Positions 9,245 through 17,883 of a DNA stretch of 64,000 bases are shown here, in pieces. Numbering within the stretch: position 1 is the first letter of the stretch; the number at the start of each line of letters is the position of its first letter. Source of the stretch: Pseudopelobacter sp964542535 (GTDB taxonomy: Bacteria > Desulfobacterota > Desulfuromonadia > Geobacterales > Pseudopelobacteraceae); assembly GCA_964542535.1 (NCBI GenBank), contig CAZIUE010000012.1, forward strand, positions 62,001 through 126,000. Direction: 5' to 3'. The notes under the pieces were generated by a model. It saw only the letters and a list, made by a program, of their open reading frames with translations, did no database searches and was not told where the DNA came from. The position numbers and the translations under genes were made by a program.

Positions 9245-9952
9245 TTACTCAAAAACATCTACTATTTCGGAAAAAAATTTAATCAGACCAATGCACATAA
9301 TCATACTTATGAAAATATCCATCAAACCATAAACTGACGACGTAAAAACTCCAGATTTAAGCATTAGTACTAATAATTTTCCAGATGATCCATATGCATC
9401 AATATCATTTGGAATATAAAACCTACACGTAATCAATAATAAAAAAAACGAGAAAAAAATAATATTTACAACAGTAATTCTATTTAGATTAAAACACATT
9501 TTTTTGACACCAATATGAAAAACCATATCTATAATATACGATTTTAACAGCACAAAAATCGTTATCATAATTATTAGTGCCACAAAAGTCCAACTAACAG
9601 ATAGTACAAAACATACTTTATGAGAATTGTTTGCTATCATTAAGTTGTCTTCAAATGAAGGCACAATAGATTTGACTAAGTTGCAATAAGCCACTACATT
9701 TTTATTCAATGAAATATCAGTACAACTAATAGCAATTATAATAAGATAATATATAAACATATAAGGTAGTAAGCGCTTTGTAGCGACTCTATCACTAAAA
9801 TCTTTGCTATGGAATATACTGTTATTTATTCTCTTTATTAAAATAGTGCTTTGTGTGTTTTTAGCGCAGTATATGAGGCCATTCGACTCTTCACCCGCAC
9901 GAAAAGAGCCATTCTCCATCAACAATCTTTTCTCCTCGTTCTCGCCGTTCAT
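9245..9952 (-). CDS. Orphan polytopic membrane protein in an AT-rich island
   Basis: I do not recognise this 235-residue protein. About 60 hydrophilic residues are followed by hydrophobic stretches at about 62-78, 113-136, 159-177 and 193-228, suggesting four or five membrane helices. The ATG at 9952 has GGAG eight bases upstream, so it looks translatable. Base composition and codon use (many ATA, AAT, TTA codons) differ sharply from the GC-rich neighbours on both sides, and the composition change coincides with the gene ends. This suggests recent horizontal acquisition. No integrase, transposase or toxin partner is visible beside it. Confidence 0.6.
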   Translation of the reverse strand: MNGENEEKRLLMENGSFRAGEESNGLIYCAKNTQSTILIKRINNSIFHSKDFSDRVATKRLLPYMFIYYLIIIAISCTDISLNKNVVAYCNLVKSIVPSFEDNLMIANNSHKVCFVLSVSWTFVALIIMITIFVLLKSYIIDMVFHIGVKKMCFNLNRITVVNIIFFSFFLLLITCRFYIPNDIDAYGSSGKLLVLMLKSGVFTSSVYGLMDIFISMIMCIGLIKFFSEIVDVFE

Positions 9953-10010
9953 AGCATCTCCTTCGCGTACAAACGCATCAAATTTCTACCGCCCAACCAC
10001 CCCAAAAACA

Positions 10011-10045
10011 CCAAAACCCACCAGCAAGAAGCCGGTGGGTTTTGG
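10011..10045 (-). terminator. Strong hairpin terminator downstream of ftsK
   Basis: CCAAAACCCACC (10011-10022) is perfectly complementary to GGTGGGTTTTGG (10034-10045) with an 11-base loop. On the minus strand it is followed by TGTTTTTGG. It lies about 180 bases past the ftsK stop and is the first good terminator for that gene. A 62-codon open frame that spans it gets its hydrophobic tail from the hairpin itself and is not called. Confidence 0.75.
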
Positions 10046-10224
10046 CATATCAGACAGATCATCATCCGTCACTTCGACAGCCCCGCTGTCCAGACCATCC
10101 TGGATGGTGGCTTTGTGCCACACGGTTTCCCGTGCTTTACCCTTTCGGCGAATTTGGTTGTCTTGACGATCCATGGCGTGGTTCTGACATGCATGCTACC
10201 GTTTGCCCGTGAAAAACGGGGGAC

Positions 10225-12663
10225 CTACCGCGTCAGCGGGGAGTCCAGGTAGGCGTGGATGATGTCCAGATAGATCTCCCGCGGCTTGCTGGTGCCGTCG
10301 CTGGGGGCCACCATCCCCTCCTGCTCCATCATCTCGATGATCCGGGCGGCGCGGTTGTAGCCGATGCGCAGGCGGCGCTGGACCATGGAGATGCTGGCCT
10401 GCTTGGTCTCGGCCACCAGGCGCAGGGCGTCCTCCCAACGCTCGTCCAGTTCCTCGTCCTCACCCAGGCTGCCCTTCTCGTCCGTATCCTTCATTTCCAG
10501 GAGCGACTTGTCGTACTGCGGCTTGCCCTGCTTGCGCAGGAAGTCCACCACCCGCTGCACCTCGGCGTCGGAGACGAAGGCGCCGTGGATGCGCTGCAGC
10601 CGTGAGGTGCCCGGCGGCATGAAGAGCATGTCGCCGGCTCCCAGCAGGGTCTCGGCGCCGTTGGTGTCCAGGATGGTGCGGGAGTCCACCTTGGAGGTCA
10701 CCTGGAAGGAGATGCGCGATGGCAGGTTGGCCTTGATCAGGCCGGTGATCACGTCCACCGAGGGGCGCTGGGTGGCCAGGATAAGGTGGATGCCCGAGGC
10801 GCGGGCCTTCTGGGCCAGGCGGGCGATGTGCTCCTCCACTTCGCGGCCGGCCACCATCATCAGGTCTGCCAGCTCGTCCACGATCACCACGATATAGGGC
10901 ATGTGGGCGTGTTCCAGCGGCTCCTCACGGGGCAGAGAGAGAGCGGGCTCCGCCATCTCGGCGATACCCCCCTCCCCTTCCTCGATGATCTCCTCCAGGT
11001 CCTCGATGATCTCGGCTTCGGGGAGGCTGTTCAGCTCCTCCTGTTCCTGGGCTTCGCCGGCCAGCTTCTTGTTGTAGGAGTCGATGTTGCGCACCCCCTT
11101 GTCGGACAGGAGGCGGTAGCGGCGCTCCATCTCGTTGACCGCCCACTTCAGGGCCAGAGACGCCTTTTTCGGCTCGGTCACCACCGGCAGCAACAGGTGC
11201 GGGATCCCTTCGTACATGGAGAATTCCAGCATCTTGGGGTCCACCATGATCATGCGCACGTCACGGGGCTCGAACAGGTAGAGGAGCGACAGGATCATGG
11301 TGTTGATGGAAACCGACTTGCCCGAGCCGGTGGAGCCGGCCACAAGGAGGTGGGGCGCCTTGGCCAGATCGGTGACCACCGGGATGCCGGCGATGTCCTT
11401 GCCCAGGGCCAGGGGAAGTTTCATCTTGTTGTGGTGGAACGCTTCGCAGTTGAAGATTTCGCTCAGGAAGACCATGTCCCGGTCCCGGTTGGGCACCTCG
11501 ACCCCCACCACCCCCTTGCCCGGGATGGGGGCCACGATGCGGATGGACATGGCCTGCAACGCCATGGTCAGGTCGTCGGACAGGCCGGAGATGCGGCTGA
11601 TCTTGATCCCGGGAGCAGGCAAAAACTCGTACATGGTGATCACCGGTCCGGGGCAGATCTCCACCACTTCGCCGTTAATGCCGTAATCCTTGAGCTTTTT
11701 CTCAAGCAGCCGGGCGTTCATGTCCAGCGCTTCGCTGTCCAGCTTTTTCTCCGACGGCGGTGGGGAGTCCAGCAACGAGAAGGGAGGGGTGCGGAACTCT
11801 CCCTCGGCCGTGATGAACTTCAGGCTCTCCTGCGTCGCCTCCCCCTTGTCCGGCTGGTTTCTCTTGTCCTGCGCCTTCTTGAGGAGGGCCGTCACGGGTG
11901 AAGCGATGCCAGGCTTGATCACCGGTTCTAATGATTTAACCTGCCGTGTCTTCTCCCGAACCTTGGTCAAGACATTGGCCAGAGACGCGGCAGCGGCCGG
12001 TTTGATCACCGCACCGGCTGATGGGGAGGGTGGTGCGGGCCTGCCCTCTTCCCTGGCTTTCTCCTTTTGAATCTCCTGCCGTTTCAGGTCGCGGCGTTCA
12101 CGCCAGACGCCCCATTTCGTCTTCAGGATTTCCAGCCATGTGTCGGCGAACAGCACGAAGGAGAAGTGGGAGAGGATCATAATCGAGGCTGCCATGAGCG
12201 GCAATAGCAGCAGCAGCGCTCCGGTGGATCCCACCATCCCCTTCAGCAGCCGTACGGTCACTACTCCCACGACGCCGCCGGTGGGCACCTGCTGCCCCAA
12301 GATGCCGACCGTCTCCCGGGAAAAGGCCAGCAGGGTGGAAAGCGTGAACATCAGCCCGCCGAATGCCAGCAGCTTGTAGGAGCGCAGGCGGAGCTCCTTG
12401 AAGCGCAGCAAGGTATAGGCCATGGCCAGTATGGCCAGGGGAACCAGGAGGGAGGCCAGGCCGACGCTGCTGAAGAACAGGTCCGCCACCTGAGCCCCCA
12501 GTTTTCCTCCCAGGTTATGGATGCCCCCCTGGTTGGAATAGCTGTTCCAGGAGACGTCCCTGGCGTCGAATGATACGAAGGTCAGCAGCAGGAAGATGCC
12601 CAGGGTTGCCAGCGCCATGCCCTGCAGTTCCTTGACCAGTCTTTCTCTTTTGGATTCTTCCAT
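10225..12663 (-). CDS. ftsK: DNA translocase FtsK/SpoIIIE
   Basis: This 812-residue septal DNA pump moves and helps resolve chromosome termini during division. The N-terminus has about four membrane helices (residues 15-170), then a basic/proline-rich linker, the beta domain (KLKDYGINGEVVEICPGPVITMYE), Walker A GSTGSGKS near residues 441-448, Walker B (YIVVIVDELADLMM), and a C-terminal winged-helix gamma domain (SISMVQRRLRIGYNRAARIIEMME) that reads KOPS-type sites. An unusually long acidic insertion (about residues 534-582, Glu-rich) sits before Walker B. The ATG at 12663 has only a weak purine stretch upstream. Confidence 0.95.
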   Translation of the reverse strand: MEESKRERLVKELQGMALATLGIFLLLTFVSFDARDVSWNSYSNQGGIHNLGGKLGAQVADLFFSSVGLASLLVPLAILAMAYTLLRFKELRLRSYKLLAFGGLMFTLSTLLAFSRETVGILGQQVPTGGVVGVVTVRLLKGMVGSTGALLLLLPLMAASIMILSHFSFVLFADTWLEILKTKWGVWRERRDLKRQEIQKEKAREEGRPAPPSPSAGAVIKPAAAASLANVLTKVREKTRQVKSLEPVIKPGIASPVTALLKKAQDKRNQPDKGEATQESLKFITAEGEFRTPPFSLLDSPPPSEKKLDSEALDMNARLLEKKLKDYGINGEVVEICPGPVITMYEFLPAPGIKISRISGLSDDLTMALQAMSIRIVAPIPGKGVVGVEVPNRDRDMVFLSEIFNCEAFHHNKMKLPLALGKDIAGIPVVTDLAKAPHLLVAGSTGSGKSVSINTMILSLLYLFEPRDVRMIMVDPKMLEFSMYEGIPHLLLPVVTEPKKASLALKWAVNEMERRYRLLSDKGVRNIDSYNKKLAGEAQEQEELNSLPEAEIIEDLEEIIEEGEGGIAEMAEPALSLPREEPLEHAHMPYIVVIVDELADLMMVAGREVEEHIARLAQKARASGIHLILATQRPSVDVITGLIKANLPSRISFQVTSKVDSRTILDTNGAETLLGAGDMLFMPPGTSRLQRIHGAFVSDAEVQRVVDFLRKQGKPQYDKSLLEMKDTDEKGSLGEDEELDERWEDALRLVAETKQASISMVQRRLRIGYNRAARIIEMMEQEGMVAPSDGTSKPREIYLDIIHAYLDSPLTR

Positions 12664-12750
12664 GGGTCTCTGTGTGTCTCGGTCGGTAAAGTAAAAAAAC
12701 GGTTAATAATACCCGCAAGCGCCAAAAGCTGGCAAAGGAAAAATAAAGGG

Positions 12751-12805
12751 CCTGAAAACGGCAGGTAACCACGGATGGATACGGATAAACACCGATACCT
12801 CCGAG
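12751..12805. repeat. Dispersed repeat, copy 1 (second copy near 59575)
   Basis: The segment beginning CCTGAAAACGGCAGGTAACC and continuing with ACGGAT, GATACGGATA and ACACCGATAC recurs on the same strand at 59575-59625 with few changes. Both copies are intergenic and non-coding. It belongs to a family of short GGATNNACACGGAT-type repeats; nothing in it suggests a gene. Confidence 0.7.
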
Positions 12806-12828
12806 CCTCATGCACAAGGCGTATTTTG

Positions 12829-12906
12829 CCCTTCGACAGGTTCAGGGCGAACGGACATGGACTGGTAGCGGCTGACATTCCGTTCGTGGTGAGCTTGACG
12901 AACCAG
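12829..12906. repeat. REP-like inverted repeat between lspA and ftsK
   Basis: CCCTTCGACAGG...GGGCGAACGG (12829-12853) and CCGTTCGTGG...CTTGACGAACCA (12880-12905) are imperfect inverted copies that could fold into a cruciform or RNA hairpin. The words resemble the widespread CTTCGACAAGCTCAGGGCGAACGG class of bacterial intergenic repeats. The element lies in the 428-base non-coding gap between lspA and ftsK. Confidence 0.6.
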
Positions 12907-13023
12907 GAACGGAACACTTTTGCAAGAAGTTCATCGGTATGATGCATACAATAAAGCAACTGCTCTGTCGATGAATGCCGTTTGGTCCGTTATACGTGGT
13001 TATCCCCTGTGTTCGAGTCGCAA

Positions 13024-13064
13024 CTAAAAAGGGACAGGTCGCCGTGCATGGCCGACCTGTCCCC
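13024..13064 (-). terminator. Rho-independent terminator of ileS-lspA
   Basis: GGGACAGGTCG (13031-13041) pairs perfectly with CGACCTGTCCC (13053-13063). On the minus strand the stem is followed by TTTTTAG. It lies 28 bases beyond the lspA stop. Confidence 0.92.
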
Positions 13065-13091
13065 GATGAGGTGATACCTGTGGGTCGTATC

Positions 13092-13577
13092 TCAACCGGC
13101 CTGCTTGGCGCGCCGCTCCTCCCGCAGCATGTCCAGGGCCAGCAGGACCACTCCCACGCAGATGAAGGAGTCGGCCACGTTGAAGGCCGGCCAGTGGTGA
13201 ACGCCCCAGTAGACATCCAGGAAGTCGATCACCTCTCCCAGGCGTACGCGGTCGATGAGGTTGCCCACGGCGCCGGAGAAGATCATGGCCAAAGAGATCT
13301 GGGCCAGTTTCTGATCGTTGCGCAGCCTGCCGAAGGCCACCAGGATGACGCCCGAGGCGATGAGGGAAATGGCGATGAAGAAGGGGAGCCGCCAGGATGC
13401 CTGGGAGAGGAAGCTGAAGGCGGCGCCCCTGTTTCGGATATAGAAGATGTTGAACAGGCCGTCGATCACCGGGATACTCTGGTAGAGCTCCATGGTGCGG
13501 TGGATGTACAGTTTGCTGGCCTGGTCCAGGAGCAGACCAACGGCCGCGATGGCGGTGAAAAGCTTCCAGCGTCCCAT
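13092..13577 (-). CDS. lspA: Lipoprotein signal peptidase (signal peptidase II)
   Basis: This 161-residue inner-membrane aspartyl protease removes signal peptides from prolipoproteins after diacylglyceryl modification. Four hydrophobic segments are visible, and the two catalytic aspartates are D109 in GNLIDRV and D136 in FNVADSFI, with the conserved DQASK near residue 18. The ATG at 13577 lies 2 bases after the ileS stop and gives the normal N-terminus; an in-frame ATG at 13601 inside ileS would add eight residues. The ileS-lspA pairing is a widespread operon arrangement. Several lipoproteins in this window would be substrates. Confidence 0.95.
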   Translation of the reverse strand: MGRWKLFTAIAAVGLLLDQASKLYIHRTMELYQSIPVIDGLFNIFYIRNRGAAFSFLSQASWRLPFFIAISLIASGVILVAFGRLRNDQKLAQISLAMIFSGAVGNLIDRVRLGEVIDFLDVYWGVHHWPAFNVADSFICVGVVLLALDMLREERRAKQAG

Positions 13578-13579
13578 GA

Positions 13580-16354
13580 TCAGACGACCGCGGCGGTGCA
13601 TTTGGGGCAGATGGTCGGGTGCCGCTCATCGGTACCCAGCTCCTCGCTGTAGCACCAGCAGCGTTCGCACTTCTCGCCGGGGGCGGCGCCGACCTGCACG
13701 CTGAGCCCCGGCAGTGCCTCGGAGCTCCAGCATTCACCCTCCAGGCTCTCCACCAGTTCCACCTTGGAGACGATGAAGATGCTCTGCAGCTGCCACTGGT
13801 ACCCGCGCAGGAAGCCCAGCAGCTCCTCCGGCGCGGCGATGGTCACGCCTGCGTCCAGGGAGTGGCCGATGGTCTTGGCGCTCCTGGCCAGCTCCAGGGC
13901 CTTTGACACGTCGGCCCGCACCCTGATGATCCGCTCCCAGCGGGAGGCCAGCAGGTCGTCCCGCCACTCCGGGTTGAGGGTCGGGAAGGAGGCCAGATGC
14001 ACGCTCTCTTCGCTCCGGGGCGGCATGTGGCGCCAGACCTCGTCGCTGGTGAAGGAGAGCACCGGCGCCAGCAGCCGCACCAGGCAGTCCAGGATGCGGT
14101 ACATGACCGTCTGGGCCGAGAGGCGTTCCAGGGAGTCGGCCCTGCTGGTGTACATGCGGTCCTTGAGGATGTCCAGGTAGAAGGAGCTCATCTCCACCGA
14201 GCAGAATGAGGTGACGTCCTGGTAGATGACGTGGAACTCAAAGTCGCGGTAGGCTTTCAGCACGCGCTCCTTCAGGAGCTCCAGCTGGTGCAGGGCCCAG
14301 CGGTCGATCTCGGGCATGTCGGCGAACCTCACCGCCTGGGTCTCGGGATCGAAGTCGTGGATGTTGCCCAGGATGTAGCGGCAGGTGTTGCGGATGCGGC
14401 GGTAGGCCTCGGCCACCCGGGTGAGGATTTCCTGGGAGATGCGGTTGTCGTCGCGGTAGTCCTGGGCCGCGACCCAGAGGCGCAGGATATCGGCGCCGAA
14501 CTTCTTGATCACGTCCTCGGGGGCCACCACGTTCCCCACGGACTTGCTCATCTTGCGCCCCTGGCCGTCCAGCACGAAGCCGTGGGTCAGCACGCTCCGG
14601 TAGGGGGCCGTGCCGCGGGTTCCCACGCTCTCCAGCAGCGATGAGTGGAACCAGCCGCGATGCTGGTCGCTCCCCTCAAGGTACAGGTCGGCCGGCGAGC
14701 GCAGCGTGGGGCTGTCCTCCAGCACGGCGGCGTGGGAGACGCCGGAATCGAACCAGACGTCCAGGATGTCGTTCTCCTTCTCGAAACCGGTTGCCCCGCA
14801 TTTCGGGCAGACGGTCCCCGGCGGCAGGAGCCGCTCCGCCTCCCAGTCGAACCAGACGTCGGAGCTCTCCTTTCTGAAGATCTCCGCCACGTGGTCCATG
14901 ATGGCGCCGTCGGCCAGGTATTCGCCGCAGGAGGCGCAGGAGAAGGCGGTGATGGGAACCCCCCAGGAGCGTTGGCGGGAGACGCACCAGTCGGGGCGGT
15001 TCTCGATCATGCCGTGAATCCGCTCGCGGCCCCATTTGGGGATCCACTGCACCTGGCCGATGGCCGAGAGCGCCTTGGAGCGCAGGTCGTTGCTCTTCAT
15101 GCTGATGAACCACTGCTCGGTGGCGCGGAAGATGATCGGTTTCTTGCAGCGCCAGCAGTGGGGATAGGAGTGGCTGATGGTGGAGGTTTTGAGCAGCGCC
15201 CCCACCTCGGTCAGCTTGTCGATCACGCTCTGGTTTGCGCTGAAGACCTGCTGGCCGGCGAAGAACTCCACGTTCGAGAGGTATCTGCCGTGGTTGTCCA
15301 CCGGGTTGTAGATCTCCAGCCCCTCCTTCAGCCCCAGTTCGTAGTCCTCCTGGCCGTGGCCGGGAGCGGTGTGGACGCAGCCGGTGCCGGCATCCAGGGT
15401 GACGTGCTCGCCCAAGAGGATGACGGAGTCGCGGTCGTAGAAGGGGTGTTTGCAGCGTTTGCGCTCCAGGAGGGTGGCGGAGAAGGTGGCGATGACCGGA
15501 CCGCTCAGGCCGGTCTCGGCCAGGAAGCTCTCCTTCAGTCCCTCGGCCACGATCAGCACCCCCTGCTCCGTGTCCAGGGCCACATAGTCGTACTCCGGGT
15601 GCATGGCCACGGCCAGGTTGGCCGGGATGGTCCAGGGGGTGGTGGTCCAGATCACCAGATAGGCCTGTTTTCCCGCCAGGGCAGGGATGGTCGCGGAGAT
15701 GTCGTCGATTATGGGGAAGCGCACATGGATGGAGGGGGAGCTGTGGTCGGCGTACTCCACCTCGGCCTCTGCCAGGGCGGTCACGCAGGAGGAACACCAG
15801 TGCACCGGCTTGCGGCCGCGGTACAGTCCGCCGTTGTGGGCGAACCTGGCCAGCTCGGCGGCGGTGCGCCCCTCGTATTCGTACTTCATGGTCAGATAGG
15901 GGTTTTCCCAGTCCCCCTGGATTCCCAGGCGTTTGAACTCGTCGCGCTGGATGGCGACGAACTTGTCGGCATAGTCGCGGCAGAGCTTGCGCATTTCAAG
16001 TTTGGAGATCTGATGTTTTTTGGAGCCGAGGTTCTTCTCCACCTGGAGTTCGATGGGGAGGCCGTGACAATCCCATCCCGGAACATAGGGAGCATGGAAC
16101 CCCTCCATGCGCTTGACCTTGAGTACGATATCCTTGAGCACCTTGTTCAGGGCGTGACCGATGTGGATGTGGCCGTTGGCATAGGGAGGACCATCGTGCA
16201 GGACGAAGAGCTGCCGATCCTTCCCCGCGGCTTCCATGGCACCGTACAGGTCGTTTTTCTCCCAGATGGCGAGCAGTTCCGGTTCACGCTGGGGCAGGTT
16301 GGCCTTCATGGGAAATCCGGTCTGGGGCAGGTTGAGAGTGTCCTTGTATTCCAT
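13580..16354 (-). CDS. ileS: Isoleucyl-tRNA synthetase
   Basis: This 924-residue class I synthetase charges tRNA-Ile in the cytosol. Class signatures are HIGH at residues 64-67 and KMSKS near residue 600; the CP1 editing region contains the TTTPWTIPANLAVA stretch. A C-terminal zinc site is formed by Cys 896, 899, 916 and 919. These features mark the bacterial, zinc-containing type. The ATG at 16354 has GGAG about 8 bases upstream. It is co-transcribed with lspA and preceded by a strong promoter-like sequence at 16396-16424. Confidence 0.97.
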   Translation of the reverse strand: MEYKDTLNLPQTGFPMKANLPQREPELLAIWEKNDLYGAMEAAGKDRQLFVLHDGPPYANGHIHIGHALNKVLKDIVLKVKRMEGFHAPYVPGWDCHGLPIELQVEKNLGSKKHQISKLEMRKLCRDYADKFVAIQRDEFKRLGIQGDWENPYLTMKYEYEGRTAAELARFAHNGGLYRGRKPVHWCSSCVTALAEAEVEYADHSSPSIHVRFPIIDDISATIPALAGKQAYLVIWTTTPWTIPANLAVAMHPEYDYVALDTEQGVLIVAEGLKESFLAETGLSGPVIATFSATLLERKRCKHPFYDRDSVILLGEHVTLDAGTGCVHTAPGHGQEDYELGLKEGLEIYNPVDNHGRYLSNVEFFAGQQVFSANQSVIDKLTEVGALLKTSTISHSYPHCWRCKKPIIFRATEQWFISMKSNDLRSKALSAIGQVQWIPKWGRERIHGMIENRPDWCVSRQRSWGVPITAFSCASCGEYLADGAIMDHVAEIFRKESSDVWFDWEAERLLPPGTVCPKCGATGFEKENDILDVWFDSGVSHAAVLEDSPTLRSPADLYLEGSDQHRGWFHSSLLESVGTRGTAPYRSVLTHGFVLDGQGRKMSKSVGNVVAPEDVIKKFGADILRLWVAAQDYRDDNRISQEILTRVAEAYRRIRNTCRYILGNIHDFDPETQAVRFADMPEIDRWALHQLELLKERVLKAYRDFEFHVIYQDVTSFCSVEMSSFYLDILKDRMYTSRADSLERLSAQTVMYRILDCLVRLLAPVLSFTSDEVWRHMPPRSEESVHLASFPTLNPEWRDDLLASRWERIIRVRADVSKALELARSAKTIGHSLDAGVTIAAPEELLGFLRGYQWQLQSIFIVSKVELVESLEGECWSSEALPGLSVQVGAAPGEKCERCWCYSEELGTDERHPTICPKCTAAVV

Positions 16355-16395
16355 GAAACGATCTCCTCACAGGTAATTCTTTGTAAAATCAGCTC

Positions 16396-16424
16396 AAATT
16401 ACAGAGATGGCGCTGAAATGTCAA
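16396..16424 (-). promoter_or_regulatory. Promoter of ileS-lspA
   Basis: On the minus strand TTGACA (16424-16419) and TAATTT (16401-16396) are separated by exactly 17 bases, placing the transcript start about 35 bases before the ileS ATG. No T-box leader is seen. Confidence 0.65.
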
Positions 16425-16558
16425 GGAAAGGGACGCAGGAGACGGTGGGGGGTGCTCCGGTAAAATAGCGCGGATTCATTGCGCTTTCGAAGCCCATTGG
16501 TACTATTATAATCGCTTCAGAAATCGAGGCGTCCGACCGGGACGGCGGAGGAAGAGGT

Positions 16559-17785
16559 ATGTACCGATACGATGGCGACAACGGGAAGTGCCGGATGCGG
16601 GGAAACGGGGAGACCGGGGAAGCGGGGGGCAACGGGTCGGCGCGGGAGCTGGTGCTGCGTTTTTCCCGGTTCCTGGAACATCTCCCCCTGGCGGTTTCCA
16701 TCAAGGATGCCTCGGGCCGTTATCTGTTCGTGAATGAGTATATGAAGTTGCTCATGGACTGTGAGGATGTGACCGGCAAGAGCGCCGAGCAGCTGTTTGC
16801 TCCGGATGTGGCCGCGGTCATAGCCGAGAATGACCACCTGGCGCTGGCCCAGGGGCTGTTGCTGGTGCAGAGCACGATTCGCGACGGTTACGGGGACGAC
16901 CGTATCTTCGAGATCTACAAGTTTCCCCTGCCCATGCCGGACGAGTCGAACCTCCTGGGCAGCGTCGCGGTGGACATCACCGAGCGCAAGCGGGCCGAGG
17001 AGGCCCTGGCGCTGAAGCAGCAGCAGCTGGAGGAGCTGAACCGCTCCCTGGAGCAGCGGGTCAGGCAGGCGGTGGACGAGCTGCGCCAGAAGGACCGGCT
17101 GCTGATCCAGCAGAGCAGGCAGGCGGCCATGGGAGAGATGATCAACAATATCGCCCACCAGTGGCGTCAGCCGCTCAACAACATCGGGCTGATAATCCAG
17201 AACCTGCAGCTCCAGTACGAGGCGGGGGAGATGGATGCCCGGCAGATGGCCAGCGAGGTGGGTACTGCCATGGATGTGATCGCCTACATGTCCCGTACCA
17301 TCGACGATTTTCGTAACTTCTTTCACCAGGACAAGTTGCGCAGGAGCTTCTCGGTCAACGAGATGGTGGCCCGCTCGCTGGAGTTTCTGTTGCCCGGCCT
17401 GAAGAGCTGCGGCATCAGCGTGGAATGCCGGGAAGAGCCGGACGTCAGGGTGGAGGGATACCCCAGCGAGTACATGCAGGCGCTGCTCAACATCCTCAAC
17501 AACGCCAAGGATGTGCTGCTGGAACGCAGGGTGGCCAATCCGCTGATCAGCATCGCCGTTCTCCGGGAGAACCGGCGCTCGGTAGTCTGTATTCGCGACA
17601 ACGGCGGCGGCATCCGTGATGATGTCTTGCCCAGGATATTTGACCCCTATTTCACCACTAAGGAACAGGGCAAGGGAACCGGCATCGGTCTGTACATGTC
17701 CAAGGCCATTATCGAGAAGAGCATTGACGGAAAACTCACCGCCCGTAACGTGGAAGACGGCGCGGAATTCAGGATCGAGGTCTGA
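16559..17785 (+). CDS. PAS-domain sensor histidine kinase
   Basis: This 408-residue kinase has no clear membrane segment, so it is probably cytosolic. A PAS domain (about 30-145, ending in the DITERKRAEE linker) is followed by a short coiled coil, a dimerisation/phosphoacceptor helix with His 200 in NIAHQWRQPLN, and an HATPase_c domain (N-box LLNILNNAKDVL, G1 DNGGGI, FDPYFTTK, GTGIGLYMSK). No response regulator gene adjoins it. Its transmitter closely matches that of the giant kinase at 44.7 kb, so the two are paralogs. The ATG at 16559 has GGAGG 7 to 8 bases upstream. Confidence 0.92.
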   Translation: MYRYDGDNGKCRMRGNGETGEAGGNGSARELVLRFSRFLEHLPLAVSIKDASGRYLFVNEYMKLLMDCEDVTGKSAEQLFAPDVAAVIAENDHLALAQGLLLVQSTIRDGYGDDRIFEIYKFPLPMPDESNLLGSVAVDITERKRAEEALALKQQQLEELNRSLEQRVRQAVDELRQKDRLLIQQSRQAAMGEMINNIAHQWRQPLNNIGLIIQNLQLQYEAGEMDARQMASEVGTAMDVIAYMSRTIDDFRNFFHQDKLRRSFSVNEMVARSLEFLLPGLKSCGISVECREEPDVRVEGYPSEYMQALLNILNNAKDVLLERRVANPLISIAVLRENRRSVVCIRDNGGGIRDDVLPRIFDPYFTTKEQGKGTGIGLYMSKAIIEKSIDGKLTARNVEDGAEFRIEV

Positions 17786-17883
17786 AGGGACACGGGACAG
17801 GCCATTACTCCTTGCATTCCAGTGGTACGTCTGCTAGTTTTTACGATCTTTGTTCCATTAATTGCTGAAAGGATCGTATTCCG

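Noticed and set aside
9130..9245. Possible insertion-sequence end beside the AT-rich gene
   Set aside because: No terminal inverted repeats, target duplication or transposase remnant could be identified.
9986..10174. 62-codon minus-strand frame ending in a hydrophobic Gly/Val/Phe tail
   Set aside because: The hydrophobic tail is encoded by the perfect terminator hairpin at 10011-10045 and no ribosome-binding site precedes it.
14645..16468. Open frame of about 600 codons opposite ileS
   Set aside because: Shadow frame of the synthetase gene, with low-complexity composition and no recognised domain.
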